Origin: Bacillota bacterium
GTDB taxonomy: Bacteria > Bacillota > Clostridia > Acetivibrionales > Acetivibrionaceae
Assembly (NCBI GenBank): GCA_023421115.1
Contig: JAEZUI010000264.1
Span: 75,680 to 139,679, forward strand
Reading direction: 5' to 3'
Length of the DNA stretch: 64,000 nucleotides
In this document: in pieces, positions 54,861-64,000 of the stretch
Position numbering within the stretch: the first letter of the stretch is position 1
How the letters are laid out: each line of letters begins with the position of its first letter
Position numbers and translations under genes: made by a program
The notes under the pieces: generated by a model
Seen by the model: the letters and a program-made list of their open reading frames with translations, nothing else
What the model was told of the DNA's origin: nothing
The model's database searches: none

Positions 54861-57425
54861 GTGGTTGATGCTAGCATGTACAAAATCACAAAATTCATAT
54901 ATAATATATACTTATATATGAATAAAAATAATTCCAACATAAAAGACAATTTAATAAAGTTAGCCGTGTTTCTTTCTTTAGTATTATTATCCGCTTTTCT
55001 GCTTATGGCTGCAATCAATATGTTGAATTTACAAAATACCGGTGTAGATGGAGGAGATACCGGTGATACAAGTTCTTCCCAAGGCAACAATAAGCAGCCT
55101 GAGCCAAGCACGGACTTTGATTATGGGAGAAAGGATGATTGGCAGGAACGGGTAGAAAAGAGGCGTGCTGAGCGAAAGGGTTCTGAGTCTTTTAACGGGG
55201 AATTTTCCTATGGAGAAGGTCAGGGAGACGGAAGCTTTGGAAATGGAGAATATGCTATTCCTGAAAATGTCCCCAATATTGATATTTCAGGAGAAAATAC
55301 GGTGCCTGATATTCCGTTCGGAAGTGGAGAAGGCGGACAGACTATTGTGTTAAGTGATGAAAAGCAGCCACATATGCCTGTTTTTGAAGTTCTTGGTTAT
55401 CCTAATTACCCATTCTTAAAAGTGATGGTAATGGAGAATTATTATAAAAATCACTGGGTTGCAGTTGAAGAAGAGCCGGAAGTCAAGATCAATTTTGACG
55501 AGAAGCTGGAAGAAAAATATAGTGATAATTCGGTCAAAATTAAACCTATTGTACCCTCTAGCGGATATCTGCCTGTTTTATCCGGTGTGATTGATTTTAA
55601 GTATCGTACAAGCGTTAATTGGTACAAGATAGCTGAGACATACTATGCTGAGGATACTGTAAGTGACTTTTATAGCATGGATTATGAGAATGTTGTCAGT
55701 TACGATAAGCTTATGTTCGCAGACACGGACGATTCATATCCATATACTATTTCCGTACCAGAAGAAATAGATCTAATTATTGATAGTATAATAGAAAATT
55801 GTACAAGTGATTTTGATATTATTATGGGTGTGGAAAATTATCTTAGAGTAAATTATAATCTGCAAAACGGGAACATAAATAATTACGGTAAAAATGACGG
55901 TATTATGTCATTTCTAATGAAAGAAGGCGGAACAGGAAACACACTTGATTTTATGTCTGCCTATGCCTATCTATTAAGAGCGGCGGGTATACCCTGCCGA
56001 TTGGCAGTAGGTTATAAAATCAGCAGGGAACTTCCATATCAGGTGGTGTATAGAGATCAGACCTATATATATCCGGAGATAAAATTTAGAGAATATGGAT
56101 GGGTACCTATGGATGTATTCGGTTATAACCCTTCATATACACCTGAGTTTGAAACTGTGACAAAAATTACATCGGTTAGTGATGAAGCCAAAAGAGGTAC
56201 TAGTTTTACCGTAAAAGGTACAGTTACGGATTCTAATGGGCAGGGGCTAGACGATATGTCCGTGCTGATTTATGTAAAACCTTCAAAGACTGAGAATACT
56301 CTTTCTTATGTTAAAACCGATGTTAATAACGGACAATTTGAGGTTACTTGCGATATAAAACACAGTACCGATGCGGGAAAGTATCAAGTTGTTGCAGATT
56401 TGCTGGAAAATGATTTGTATAGGACTTCTACAAGTGATCCAGAGATGAGAGTTACCACCGATACACATATAGAACTCAATGTAAAAAACAGTGTTGTAGG
56501 CAAAAGCTTTGAGGTACAAGGGCGACTATTAGACAGCTACTCGAAAGAAGGTATACTAAATCAAAGTATAGAGTTAAAATATTCGAGTCTAGATGTTATA
56601 GAGAGCGTTCTAACCGGTGAAGAAGGGAAGTTTTCCAAAGTTGTAGAGCTAAAGAAGCTTAGTAATTTATCACCGGAAAGAGATTTCTTTTTTGTTAAAG
56701 GTTATGATATAAACTACAAAATTGAGTTTTTAGGTACAGATATATTTTATCCTTCAAATACCGACAGTAGCATTTATGTTTGGCATATTCTTTGGCTTAG
56801 GATTGTGTTGTTTTTATTACTGATAGCAATTGTAATTGTTGTCCCTATAGTTATTAAGGTTGTCAAAAGGCGAAGAATTCAAAAAGAAGGGGATATGGTG
56901 TTTGCGTTAGATGGTGATTTACCAGACCCGGTAGCTGATTGTATTCAGACGGTGACAAGAGATTTAGGGATACAGATATTTATTGGGTTTCCACAGATAA
57001 AAAACGGTTATCCTGACGTTTGGGGAGTTAATGAAGAACTGATTATAAGGTTTGAGGATGGTTCACAAAACCTAGATGAGATTAAAACTACTTTTGACCA
57101 AAAAGGCACTTACAGGATAAAGGTGTCGGAAGGGTCCGGTAAGATTGCAAAAAGAGATATAAGGTTAGTAGATTACAGAGAAGAAGTAATAGCAAATGGT
57201 AAGTTGTTATTAAAAAGATTTTCAAAAAAAATTGATATTAATGATAAGATGACTTTAAGAGAGATATTGATATTGATGAAATCCCAGCTTTCAACTATGA
57301 AATATATGATTTTAGAGCAGATTTTTGTTATTATGGAAAAGGCAGTTTACAGCTTGAGTGATATAACAAGAGATGATTACGAGTTGTTTTATATGTGCAT
57401 TCAAAAATATGAGGCAACAAAGTAG
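54861..57425 (+). CDS. Transglutaminase-fold membrane protein lacking catalytic residues (TgpA-like cluster)
   Basis: About 850 residues: a TM helix (about 33-53), a long Gly/Glu-rich linker, a transglutaminase-like core (GVENYLRVNYNLQNG to LLRAAGIPCRLAVGY), two Ig-like modules (about 430-630), a second TM helix (about 640-665) and a cytosolic DUF4129-like tail. In active members the core reads G-x-C-x-x-F and later HAW; here these are GNTLDF and YIYPEI, so Cys and His of the triad are replaced and only the Asp (MDVFG) remains. It is therefore probably a binding or scaffold protein. It starts a cluster with MoxR and DUF58 genes, the usual partners. The start is uncertain: GTG 54861, ATG 54876 and ATG 54918 are all without a clear site. 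Confidence 0.82.
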   Translation: MVDASMYKITKFIYNIYLYMNKNNSNIKDNLIKLAVFLSLVLLSAFLLMAAINMLNLQNTGVDGGDTGDTSSSQGNNKQPEPSTDFDYGRKDDWQERVEKRRAERKGSESFNGEFSYGEGQGDGSFGNGEYAIPENVPNIDISGENTVPDIPFGSGEGGQTIVLSDEKQPHMPVFEVLGYPNYPFLKVMVMENYYKNHWVAVEEEPEVKINFDEKLEEKYSDNSVKIKPIVPSSGYLPVLSGVIDFKYRTSVNWYKIAETYYAEDTVSDFYSMDYENVVSYDKLMFADTDDSYPYTISVPEEIDLIIDSIIENCTSDFDIIMGVENYLRVNYNLQNGNINNYGKNDGIMSFLMKEGGTGNTLDFMSAYAYLLRAAGIPCRLAVGYKISRELPYQVVYRDQTYIYPEIKFREYGWVPMDVFGYNPSYTPEFETVTKITSVSDEAKRGTSFTVKGTVTDSNGQGLDDMSVLIYVKPSKTENTLSYVKTDVNNGQFEVTCDIKHSTDAGKYQVVADLLENDLYRTSTSDPEMRVTTDTHIELNVKNSVVGKSFEVQGRLLDSYSKEGILNQSIELKYSSLDVIESVLTGEEGKFSKVVELKKLSNLSPERDFFFVKGYDINYKIEFLGTDIFYPSNTDSSIYVWHILWLRIVLFLLLIAIVIVVPIVIKVVKRRRIQKEGDMVFALDGDLPDPVADCIQTVTRDLGIQIFIGFPQIKNGYPDVWGVNEELIIRFEDGSQNLDEIKTTFDQKGTYRIKVSEGSGKIAKRDIRLVDYREEVIANGKLLLKRFSKKIDINDKMTLREILILMKSQLSTMKYMILEQIFVIMEKAVYSLSDITRDDYELFYMCIQKYEATK

Positions 57426-57478
57426 TGATAGAGAAGAATCAAGTTACAATTTTTAGAACCTTTTAGAAGGAGGAAAGG

Positions 57479-58657
57479 ATGTATACGGATAGTACAGAGG
57501 GTTTAAATACATCGGCGAAGAAATTTACAACATATACAATTATGCTTGCGGCATTTGGAGCATTTGTGTTTTTTATATTCTTTTTGCCGGGTAGACTTTT
57601 ATATAGCGTAAGGGAGTATTTTTATTTTTTGATATTTCCTGCCATATCTATACTTATGGGTGTTTCTGTTAAGTCTTTTGTAAGTACCTATTTTGTAGGC
57701 AGGTGGTCTGGTCTTGTGGCAAGCTTTATTCTTTATTTGGCAAATGGTATTTCGGCAGTGCTTTTTTTTACCTTTGCTTCAAACGACATGAAATACTTGA
57801 CCTCTATAGTTTGGGTGGCTTTATTGGCAGTTTCAATAATAGTTTGTAAAGCATCTAAATTTTTTTATACAGGAATATATGAAGGTTGCACAATAAAGGC
57901 ATTTTCTTATGTTATGATGGGATTATCTATAAAAAGCATGTTTGGAGGGTTTTGGAAAGATGGATATTCCGTGGATGAGTTTTGGAGGTCCTTTTCAAAT
58001 CTTGTATTGATATCGTTTATTGTACTGGCAATTTTACAGATGAGTACTCTTGTAGAGCTTTTTTATAATGAAAAGGCAAGAAGGATATCTATGTGGCTTA
58101 AAAGTAATCACATTATGAAATATATACTAATATTCATTATGGTATTTGTGATATCGTTAATGAGGAGGGATAATTTGGGTTCGGGATTAGCAGGTTGGAT
58201 TTTCTTATTTATGATCTTGCTGGTAGTTTTCATAATTTTTGCGGCTATGTTGTGGGGAAGCGTTAAATACTCTCCAGAGGAAAAACTAGCAAAACACATG
58301 CAGGATATGAGTTTTGACAAGAGTAAGGACCTTGAGAACATAACAAAGTATATTGATGATTACGTAAATTACGGTAAGAAGAGCAAACTGGTATCTTACC
58401 TCACATTTTTAGGATATAAGACAGGCATACCTTTTAACGCAGTAAGTAATATAATTGCTCCTCTTGTTGAATATAGTGATCCGGAAATCCCTGGTATGTT
58501 GACAAGTGAGCAATATAAGGCTATTGAAGAAAGAAACAGGCAGAACAGATCAAAAGTAATTGAAAAAATTACATCAAATTTAAAGCTTTTTGGAAAAGGG
58601 GTATATGTATACAATGGATATGGTACAGGTTCAAAAATTATGCAAGACTATAATTGA
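57479..58657 (+). CDS. Polytopic membrane protein of the MoxR/DUF58 cluster
   Basis: The 392-residue protein has about eight TM helices (from IMLAAFGAFVFFIFFLPG to IFLFMILLVVFIIFAAMLWG) and a cytosolic C-terminal tail of about 120 residues rich in Lys/Glu (KYSPEEKLAKHMQDMSFDKSKD, IPGMLTSEQYKAIEERNRQNRS). AGGAGG lies before the ATG. It follows the transglutaminase-fold gene by 53 bases and overlaps the MoxR gene. I do not recognise the family; by position it is a membrane part of the same complex. Confidence 0.75.
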   Translation: MYTDSTEGLNTSAKKFTTYTIMLAAFGAFVFFIFFLPGRLLYSVREYFYFLIFPAISILMGVSVKSFVSTYFVGRWSGLVASFILYLANGISAVLFFTFASNDMKYLTSIVWVALLAVSIIVCKASKFFYTGIYEGCTIKAFSYVMMGLSIKSMFGGFWKDGYSVDEFWRSFSNLVLISFIVLAILQMSTLVELFYNEKARRISMWLKSNHIMKYILIFIMVFVISLMRRDNLGSGLAGWIFLFMILLVVFIIFAAMLWGSVKYSPEEKLAKHMQDMSFDKSKDLENITKYIDDYVNYGKKSKLVSYLTFLGYKTGIPFNAVSNIIAPLVEYSDPEIPGMLTSEQYKAIEERNRQNRSKVIEKITSNLKLFGKGVYVYNGYGTGSKIMQDYN

Positions 58658-59603
58658 TGAGGTTGAAAAAGTATTTGTATCAGGTGACAGAGTGTTGCTA
58701 AATAAAGTTCTGTGCGGTTTTTTGTCGGGAGGGCACATTTTATTTGAAGATAATCCAGGTTTAGGGAAGACACTGCTTGTTAAGGTTCTTGCAAAGGTTA
58801 CGGGTTGCGAATGGAAACGTATTCAATTTACACCGGATTTGATGCCTTCCGATATATCGGGGACAAAGATTTGGAAAAGTAACTCCTCTGCTTTTGAACT
58901 TGAAAAAGGGCCTATATTTACAAACTTTTTGCTTGCCGACGAGATAAACAGGGCAATGCCTAAGACACAGTCTGCACTTCTAGAGGCAATGGAGGAAAGA
59001 CAGGTTTCAATAGAAGGTACAACCTATTCTCTTAAGCCGCCTTTTATTGTAATGGCTACCCAAAACCCTATTGAAATGGAGGGCACGTATCCTTTACCGG
59101 AAGCTCAGATGGACAGGTTTATCATGAAACTTTCTTTAGGGTATCTTGACAGTTTAGAGAAGGAATGTGAGGTGTTAAAGCGTCGTATTGAATGGAAAAA
59201 GGACGATCCAACCAATGATATACGCCCAGTAATAACTATGGAGGAACTTTTGATGCTCCAGCAGGAAGCAGAAAAGGTGTTTGTTGATGATAATATACTT
59301 ATGTATATAACTGAAATTGTTAGGACTACAAGAATTAATCCCAATGTCAGACTTGGAGCAAGTCCGAGGGGTGCATTGGGGCTTTTGAAGTTATCCCGTG
59401 CCAATGCCTTGATAGCTGGAAGAGATTATGTTGTTCCCGATGATGTTAAGTTTGTAGCTGTAGAAGCTTTGTCTCACCGTATAATTTTACATGTGGAACA
59501 TATTATGGAAGGTCGTCTTCCTACTGCAGTTATAAGGAGCATTATAAGTAAAATTGATGTTCCGAAAAGCTATACCAGGGAAAATTTAGGAGGTTTATTA
59601 TAA
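58614..59603 (+). CDS. MoxR-family AAA+ ATPase
   Basis: This is a MoxR AAA+ ATPase of about 330 residues: Walker A EDNPGLGKTLLVK, the MoxR-specific RIQFTPDLMPSDISGT, Walker B NFLLADEINRAMPKTQSALLEAMEERQVSIEG, sensor 1 IVMATQNPIEMEGTYPLPEAQMDRF, and sensor 2 LGASPRGALGLLKLSRANAL. MoxR proteins act as chaperone-like remodelers with DUF58/VWA partners. It overlaps the preceding membrane gene. The start could be ATG 58605, 58614 or 58620; AAGGGG at 58596-58601 serves them all imperfectly. The stop abuts the DUF58 start. Confidence 0.93.
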   Translation: MDMVQVQKLCKTIIDEVEKVFVSGDRVLLNKVLCGFLSGGHILFEDNPGLGKTLLVKVLAKVTGCEWKRIQFTPDLMPSDISGTKIWKSNSSAFELEKGPIFTNFLLADEINRAMPKTQSALLEAMEERQVSIEGTTYSLKPPFIVMATQNPIEMEGTYPLPEAQMDRFIMKLSLGYLDSLEKECEVLKRRIEWKKDDPTNDIRPVITMEELLMLQQEAEKVFVDDNILMYITEIVRTTRINPNVRLGASPRGALGLLKLSRANALIAGRDYVVPDDVKFVAVEALSHRIILHVEHIMEGRLPTAVIRSIISKIDVPKSYTRENLGGLL

Positions 59604-60926
59604 ATGCCCAGTTATGTGTCCAGATTAGGTACAACCTTTTTATTTCTGATACTTGCAGGATTTTTATTAGCCAACAATATACTTATAGCCGTTTCCATAA
59701 TTCCTTTGTGTCTTATGGCTGTTGGCTATTTTGTCGAAGTGCCTAAAGGTATCAGTGTATCAAAAAGCATATCTAAAAACAGGGCATGTGTTGGCGAACT
59801 TTTGAACATAAGTCTTGAGGTGTTTATTGAATCTGGATTTGGTCCTTTAATTATCTGTGATGCTTTGCATGGAAGCTTTGAACTTGTTGAAGGTAGTAAT
59901 TTCCATATAGTGTGGAAAGGATTTGCTCCAAAGAGTATAAGTGCTAACTATAAAATAAGGGGTAACGCATCGGGAACCTATTCCTTAAATGCTACCAAAT
60001 GGAGAAGCAAGCATCCTGTATGTGACTATTCGGAGAATGGAATTTGCCAAAATGATATATCGTTACAAATAGTTCCTAGACTTTTAGAACTTAATAAAAT
60101 AAGAGGTTTGTCCGCGAAATGCAGGGTACCAATGCCGCAGGGTGCACTATCTACGCTAGGTATGACTACCCATGAATTTAAAGAAGTTAGAATGTATTAC
60201 CCTGGAGATCCTTTTAAGTCCATTAACTGGAAAGTAACTTCGAGAAATCTTTTTAGGGGCAAGATTCATCCTGTAGTAAACGAATTTGAAAGGGAAGGAA
60301 AAAAATCAGTTTATATTTTTCTTGATACTTCACAGACCATGAATTACGGCACTAAGTCAAAAAATGTTATAGAGTATTCAATTGAAGCGGTAAATGGCTT
60401 TGCAGACCATTATCTAGGTCAAAATTGCATGGTGGCGCTTATTTCCTTTGGCAATAAGGAAATTGTTGTTCCCGCTGGAGCTGGAAAAAGGCAGTATCAC
60501 AGAATATTAAGGGAACTGATGAAAGTCAGAGATAATACCGATTCCAAGATAACTGCCAAAAAGAAAGTACCACCACTAAATGAGATCATTTATTCAAATC
60601 GTGAACATTTCATTGGTGTAAGACCTTTATTTGTAGTAGTAACAAGGTTTTGTGGAAGTAATAGTGAAACCTTGAAAAAGGCAATTGAGGACATGTCTAA
60701 ATATACTATGAGGAATGGAAATTTACCAAGTATAATGATGATTAATATTATAGGTTACGAGATGAAAATCAAAAAAGATACCGAAAGACAAGCTGCAAAT
60801 GTAATTGAATCCTTTGTGAATGTAATGACTAAAGAGTTGAGAAATCGCTGTATATGGATCGACTGGAATCCAGCAAGGGAAAGTCTTACCGGTGCACTTT
60901 TAAAACAGGCGGTGAGTGCAAGATGA
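59604..60926 (+). CDS. DUF58-family protein with VWA-like domain
   Basis: Two TM helices near the N terminus (about 8-45) are followed by a beta-rich extracytoplasmic or peripheral part and the DUF58 core: FKEVRMYYPGDPFKSINWKVTSRN, then VYIFLDTSQTMNYGTKSK, where the metal-site motif D-x-S-x-(T/M) is present (DTSQT), and a VALISFGNKEIVVPAGAGKRQYHRI segment. It has 440 residues, normal for the family. AGGAGG lies inside the end of the MoxR gene and the ATG follows its stop codon directly, so translation is coupled. MoxR-DUF58 pairs usually work with the transglutaminase-like membrane protein of the same cluster. Confidence 0.93.
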   Translation: MPSYVSRLGTTFLFLILAGFLLANNILIAVSIIPLCLMAVGYFVEVPKGISVSKSISKNRACVGELLNISLEVFIESGFGPLIICDALHGSFELVEGSNFHIVWKGFAPKSISANYKIRGNASGTYSLNATKWRSKHPVCDYSENGICQNDISLQIVPRLLELNKIRGLSAKCRVPMPQGALSTLGMTTHEFKEVRMYYPGDPFKSINWKVTSRNLFRGKIHPVVNEFEREGKKSVYIFLDTSQTMNYGTKSKNVIEYSIEAVNGFADHYLGQNCMVALISFGNKEIVVPAGAGKRQYHRILRELMKVRDNTDSKITAKKKVPPLNEIIYSNREHFIGVRPLFVVVTRFCGSNSETLKKAIEDMSKYTMRNGNLPSIMMINIIGYEMKIKKDTERQAANVIESFVNVMTKELRNRCIWIDWNPARESLTGALLKQAVSAR

Positions 60927-61546
60927 AAGAATGGACTTTGACCGGAAGAATTGTACTTGCTGTTATGTCATATATTTTATCTTTAGTAATGTTTATTAAT
61001 ACATCGGCGTTTGACTACGGAGACTTTAAGACCTCACTTATAACGGTGAATGTTATAGCTTTTATAATAATAGGAATAGCTTTTGCTGTTTCTAAAAACA
61101 TGCTTACTCCAACCTTTTTTGTGTGTATTGGATTTTGTGTTCCACCGCTTATGGCGTATTCAAAATTAGGAGAGAGAATATTTGATGCCAATGTGGAAAA
61201 TCAATTTAATGCTTTTACTACAGCAGTGCTTTTCCTAACAGTAATTGCAATGCTTCTAATAGCAGGAAAGCTAAAGAAGCTCGAACAAGAGTATTTATCC
61301 CAAATTTCAAACGGGGCTGATGAAGAAGCTTTAAAGCTTATTACAATCAATAGCTTGAAAGTATACTCGGCTTTTCTAGCTGGAATTTTTTTTGTAACAT
61401 TTATCGTTGTAACAGTTGGATTTGTTTTCTTAAACGTAAGAGGATCAACTTTTATAGCCATCATAACAGCTGTTTTGGGTATGGCTTTGCTATTAGGGTG
61501 TGTATACTATCTTTCAAGAAAGTGGACAAAGAATTCAGGTAAATAA
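60923..61546 (+). CDS. Small polytopic membrane protein ending the MoxR/DUF58 cluster
   Basis: ATG 60923 overlaps the DUF58 stop (ATGA). The 207 residues form five or six TM helices (MSYILSLVMFINTSAF, VIAFIIIGIAFAVS, FFVCIGFCVPPLMAYS, AVLFLTVIAMLLIAG, then two at 165-205) with a cytosolic KLKKLEQEYLSQISNGADEEALK loop. Family not recognised. A start 69 bases earlier lies inside DUF58 with no site and is rejected. It is the last gene of the cluster; about 280 AT-rich bases follow without a clear terminator. Confidence 0.78.
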   Translation: MKEWTLTGRIVLAVMSYILSLVMFINTSAFDYGDFKTSLITVNVIAFIIIGIAFAVSKNMLTPTFFVCIGFCVPPLMAYSKLGERIFDANVENQFNAFTTAVLFLTVIAMLLIAGKLKKLEQEYLSQISNGADEEALKLITINSLKVYSAFLAGIFFVTFIVVTVGFVFLNVRGSTFIAIITAVLGMALLLGCVYYLSRKWTKNSGK

Positions 61547-61824
61547 TATGTTTGTATTGTAAATAAGAAGATTTTACTATAAAATATGTATAGTTTACAT
61601 TGCAATTTTTGATTTCAGACCTTATAATGAAAATAAGATATAAAGATTTTATAATTTTCCTGTTTATTTTATTTTTTCTTTAGGGTTTTTCTTATTTTGT
61701 GGTTTTCTTATTTTCCCTATAATTTTGTAATTCAAAATTTGTATATACGCTGTGCTTTTTTAGTTGGTTAAGTTTTGAGTTTTTTCTCAAAATTTTATAA
61801 ATTATTATGTAAGGAGCTAGATCT

Positions 61825-64000
61825 ATGAAAAAATCCATTTCTGTGTTACTGGCATTTATGCTGGTTATTAATTTATGCAGCTTTTTTGAGAATTCTTCAT
61901 ATGCTGCACAACCTGACACTTACATACTTGAATGTACCATTCGGGATTTTGATCCTGTAAATAGTAACCATCCAGAAAGAAATCATCCAGATTTTGAGAA
62001 CGAGCAATATTTTGACACAAGTACCACCGGGGCTGTCAAATCCAGACTTGGATCGGATAATACACCAGTTTATGCCGATTCGGGATATTCGGTCAAAATT
62101 ATTACAAGTGCCAATTCTTTTTATGATTGGTATCACGATACCGACAAGAACATTAGTATACCCTATGATATGGTTTTTAAAAAGTCAGGTTCTATGTATA
62201 CTTTTGATTCTACATCTACAGACGGTTTTTTCCCGATCAACAATAAAGGTTTTGGTAATTACCAAGATAATAAGAATTACCACTTTACTATGGAATTGCA
62301 CACAAAGTTTGTGTTTGAATACGGACAGGTATTTGACTTGGCCGGTGATGATGATGTTTGGTTGTTTGTAAATAAAGAATTGGTAGGAGATTTGGGCGGA
62401 ATACATGAGACACAGCACAAAACAGTTAATATGGACAGTTACATAAACTCTATGAATCTTAAGCCAGGCGATGTTTGCACCTTGGATTTGTTTTTTGCCG
62501 AAAGACATGTTACCGAATCAAATTTAAAGATTTCTACCAATATTGAATTGTTCAATGCTGGAGATAAAGAAGATAATAAAAGACCTATAGCAGATGCTGG
62601 AGATAATAAAATTGTCAGAACAAATGGAAAGAGTGCTTCTGTAAGACTTGATGGAAGCGGTTCGAAGGATCCCGATGGGGATCGTCTGACATACAGATGG
62701 ACCAACGAAGACGGTGACATTATCGGAAGAGAGGCTTCACCAACTATTGATTTACCAATAGGTTTAAATATATGTGAATTAACTGTTTCCGATGGAACAC
62801 AAACAGATACCGATACTGTTGCGATTGAAGTTATATACATAGGGGATGGTCAAAATAAAGCGCCTATAGCAGATGCTGGTGATGACCAGAATAAGACAAT
62901 TAGCGGGACAAAAGCAACAATAACTTTAGATGGAAGTATATCCTCAGACCCTGATGGAGACAAACTGACTTACAGTTGGACAAATGAAAACGGCGTGAGG
63001 ATTGCTACAGGTGAAAAACCACAAATAGAGCTTACCAGCGGAACACATAGAATCAAGTTGACAGTTTCCGACGGGGAATTGAGTGATACTGACACCGTAG
63101 TTATATACATAGACAAAACTGCGACTTCTACACCAAAACCTACGTCCGTAAACTCAAAACCGGTGGCGAATGCTGGAGCAAATAAAACAGTAGTGACTGA
63201 CGAAAAGGTAGCAGAAGTAACTTTAGACGGCAGTAAGTCATATGATCCCGATGGTGATTCCTTAAGTTATAAGTGGAAAGATGAATCGGGAATAACAATT
63301 GGAAATGGTGCTAAACCCGATGTATTGCTTCCGGTTGGAGAAAATGTATTAACATTAACAGTATCGGACGGAAAACTTTCGGACACTGATAAGGTGACAA
63401 TAAAGGTTGAGAGAGAAGAGATACCTGGAGGTTCAAATAATAAAGATTCACTTGATTTAGGTATTGTATTGACAGCAAATCAAACAAAAGTTGAAGAAGG
63501 TAATGAAATTTTATTTACAATTAAGTATCTAAATAAGACTAATGTTAAAACTCCTGATGTAGAGGTTGATTTTAAACTTAGTGATGGCATGAAGGTTGTG
63601 GAAGCAGCTAAGGGCAAAGTGTCGGGAAGTATGATAACCTGGGATGTGGGTGATCTTGATGCTAAGGAAAATGGACAGATACAATTTAAAGTTAAGTCAG
63701 ACAGAGTTCAAGAGGCAGAAGTTATAAAAGACTTTGTTGCAAGTATTGGCAGTAATGAAGTGAAATTAGCCAATACCTACGATGATAAATCAAAACTAGA
63801 CGTTATGGTGTATTCGGATAGGTATCAACAAAAACACACACGCTATATACTAGGGTATCCCGACAATACTTTTAAAGGTGAAAGAAATATAACCCGTGCC
63901 GAAACAGCAGTTATTTTTGCTAGAATACTGAATCTGAAAGACATAAAAGCTAAAAATACTAATCAATTTGTAGATGTGGCTAAAGGATTTTGGGCTGAAG
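61825..64000 (+). CDS. Fibro-slime/PKD/SLH surface protein (3' end outside window)
   Basis: AAGGAG (61811-61816) lies eight bases before ATG 61825, and the frame is open to the right edge with no stop (over 725 residues). A signal peptide (MKKSISVLLAFMLVINLCSF, cleaved near SSYA-AQ) is followed by a fibro-slime domain with the PA14-like motif YGQVFDLAGDDDVWLFVNKEL and LGGIH. Three PKD/Ig-like repeats follow (near nt 62580-62840, 62860-63110 and 63160-63410, each with LDGS..KDPDGD and LTVSDG..(S/T)DTD), then a DUF11-like beta module (about 63460-63710) and an SLH motif (YILGYPDNTFKGERNITRAE) with a second beginning at the edge (FVDVAKGFWAE). It is a wall-anchored surface protein; fibro-slime domains are common in adhesion-type proteins of cellulolytic bacteria. 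Confidence 0.92.
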   Translation, partial: MKKSISVLLAFMLVINLCSFFENSSYAAQPDTYILECTIRDFDPVNSNHPERNHPDFENEQYFDTSTTGAVKSRLGSDNTPVYADSGYSVKIITSANSFYDWYHDTDKNISIPYDMVFKKSGSMYTFDSTSTDGFFPINNKGFGNYQDNKNYHFTMELHTKFVFEYGQVFDLAGDDDVWLFVNKELVGDLGGIHETQHKTVNMDSYINSMNLKPGDVCTLDLFFAERHVTESNLKISTNIELFNAGDKEDNKRPIADAGDNKIVRTNGKSASVRLDGSGSKDPDGDRLTYRWTNEDGDIIGREASPTIDLPIGLNICELTVSDGTQTDTDTVAIEVIYIGDGQNKAPIADAGDDQNKTISGTKATITLDGSISSDPDGDKLTYSWTNENGVRIATGEKPQIELTSGTHRIKLTVSDGELSDTDTVVIYIDKTATSTPKPTSVNSKPVANAGANKTVVTDEKVAEVTLDGSKSYDPDGDSLSYKWKDESGITIGNGAKPDVLLPVGENVLTLTVSDGKLSDTDKVTIKVEREEIPGGSNNKDSLDLGIVLTANQTKVEEGNEILFTIKYLNKTNVKTPDVEVDFKLSDGMKVVEAAKGKVSGSMITWDVGDLDAKENGQIQFKVKSDRVQEAEVIKDFVASIGSNEVKLANTYDDKSKLDVMVYSDRYQQKHTRYILGYPDNTFKGERNITRAETAVIFARILNLKDIKAKNTNQFVDVAKGFWAE

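Noticed and set aside
61897..62840. Minus- and plus-strand ORFs inside the fibro-slime gene
   Set aside because: The open frame from 61825 has a signal peptide, a ribosome binding site and known domains; the others are shadows.
2..64000. CRISPR arrays, tRNA or rRNA genes, prophage modules
   Set aside because: No regularly spaced repeats, tRNA T-arm sequences, rRNA segments or phage structural genes were recognised on either strand by eye.

Overview
The window comes from a low-GC, Gram-positive-type anaerobe, most likely a member of the Clostridia. The evidence is AGGAGG-type ribosome binding sites on almost every gene, consensus sigma-A promoters, lipoprotein and SLH-anchored surface proteins, a PadR/HAAS pair, and no outer-membrane genes. 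The surface inventory (giant SLH proteins, a fibro-slime/PKD protein, LacI-like cytosolic sensor kinases) resembles the Acetivibrio/Pseudobacteroides/Ruminiclostridium group. That placement is inference.

Layout. 1-8.1 kb: the 3' part of a giant S-layer-anchored protein. 8.2-20.5 kb: a same-strand run of eight genes with short gaps or overlaps. It encodes a divergent alanine-racemase-fold protein, an ABC_sub_bind-type binding protein, a sensor-MFS fusion, a GNAT acetyltransferase, a binding lipoprotein, and a complete three-component NHLM/NHLP-type exporter (HlyD-like adaptor, C39 peptidase-ABC, second ABC). No precursor peptide was found. 20.6-21.3 kb: a Phd/RelE-type toxin-antitoxin pair with a 22-bp palindromic operator inside its promoter. 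21.3-22.5 kb: insertion-sequence debris (IS91-like). 22.5-30.8 kb: a stalk-domain protein, a kinase-receiver-HD-GYP hybrid, a GT39 glycosyltransferase with a small coupled membrane ORF, and two degraded genes. 31.7-36.4 kb: an S-layer-type protein built from duplicated modules, followed by a REP-like hairpin. 36.6-41.1 kb: an oligopeptide-binding-protein remnant, a PadR/HAAS pair, an unknown protein, and a type I restriction operon collapsed into one HsdM-HsdR fusion ORF. 41.8-47.0 kb: leuS, a ZIP transporter, a DUF4846 protein and a rhomboid. 47.3-53.8 kb: three tandem paralogous soluble histidine kinases with LacI-like sensor domains. 53.9-61.5 kb: a DUF2161 nuclease-fold protein and a MoxR-DUF58-transglutaminase-like cluster in which the transglutaminase fold has lost its catalytic residues. 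61.8 kb to the edge: the 5' part of a fibro-slime/PKD/SLH surface protein.

The best candidate for an undescribed system is the 8.2-20.5 kb run, which joins an NHLM exporter to sensing and modification proteins. The LacI-kinase triplet and the degenerate transglutaminase/MoxR cluster come next. All gene calls rest on reading translated sequence and motifs; no database search was run.
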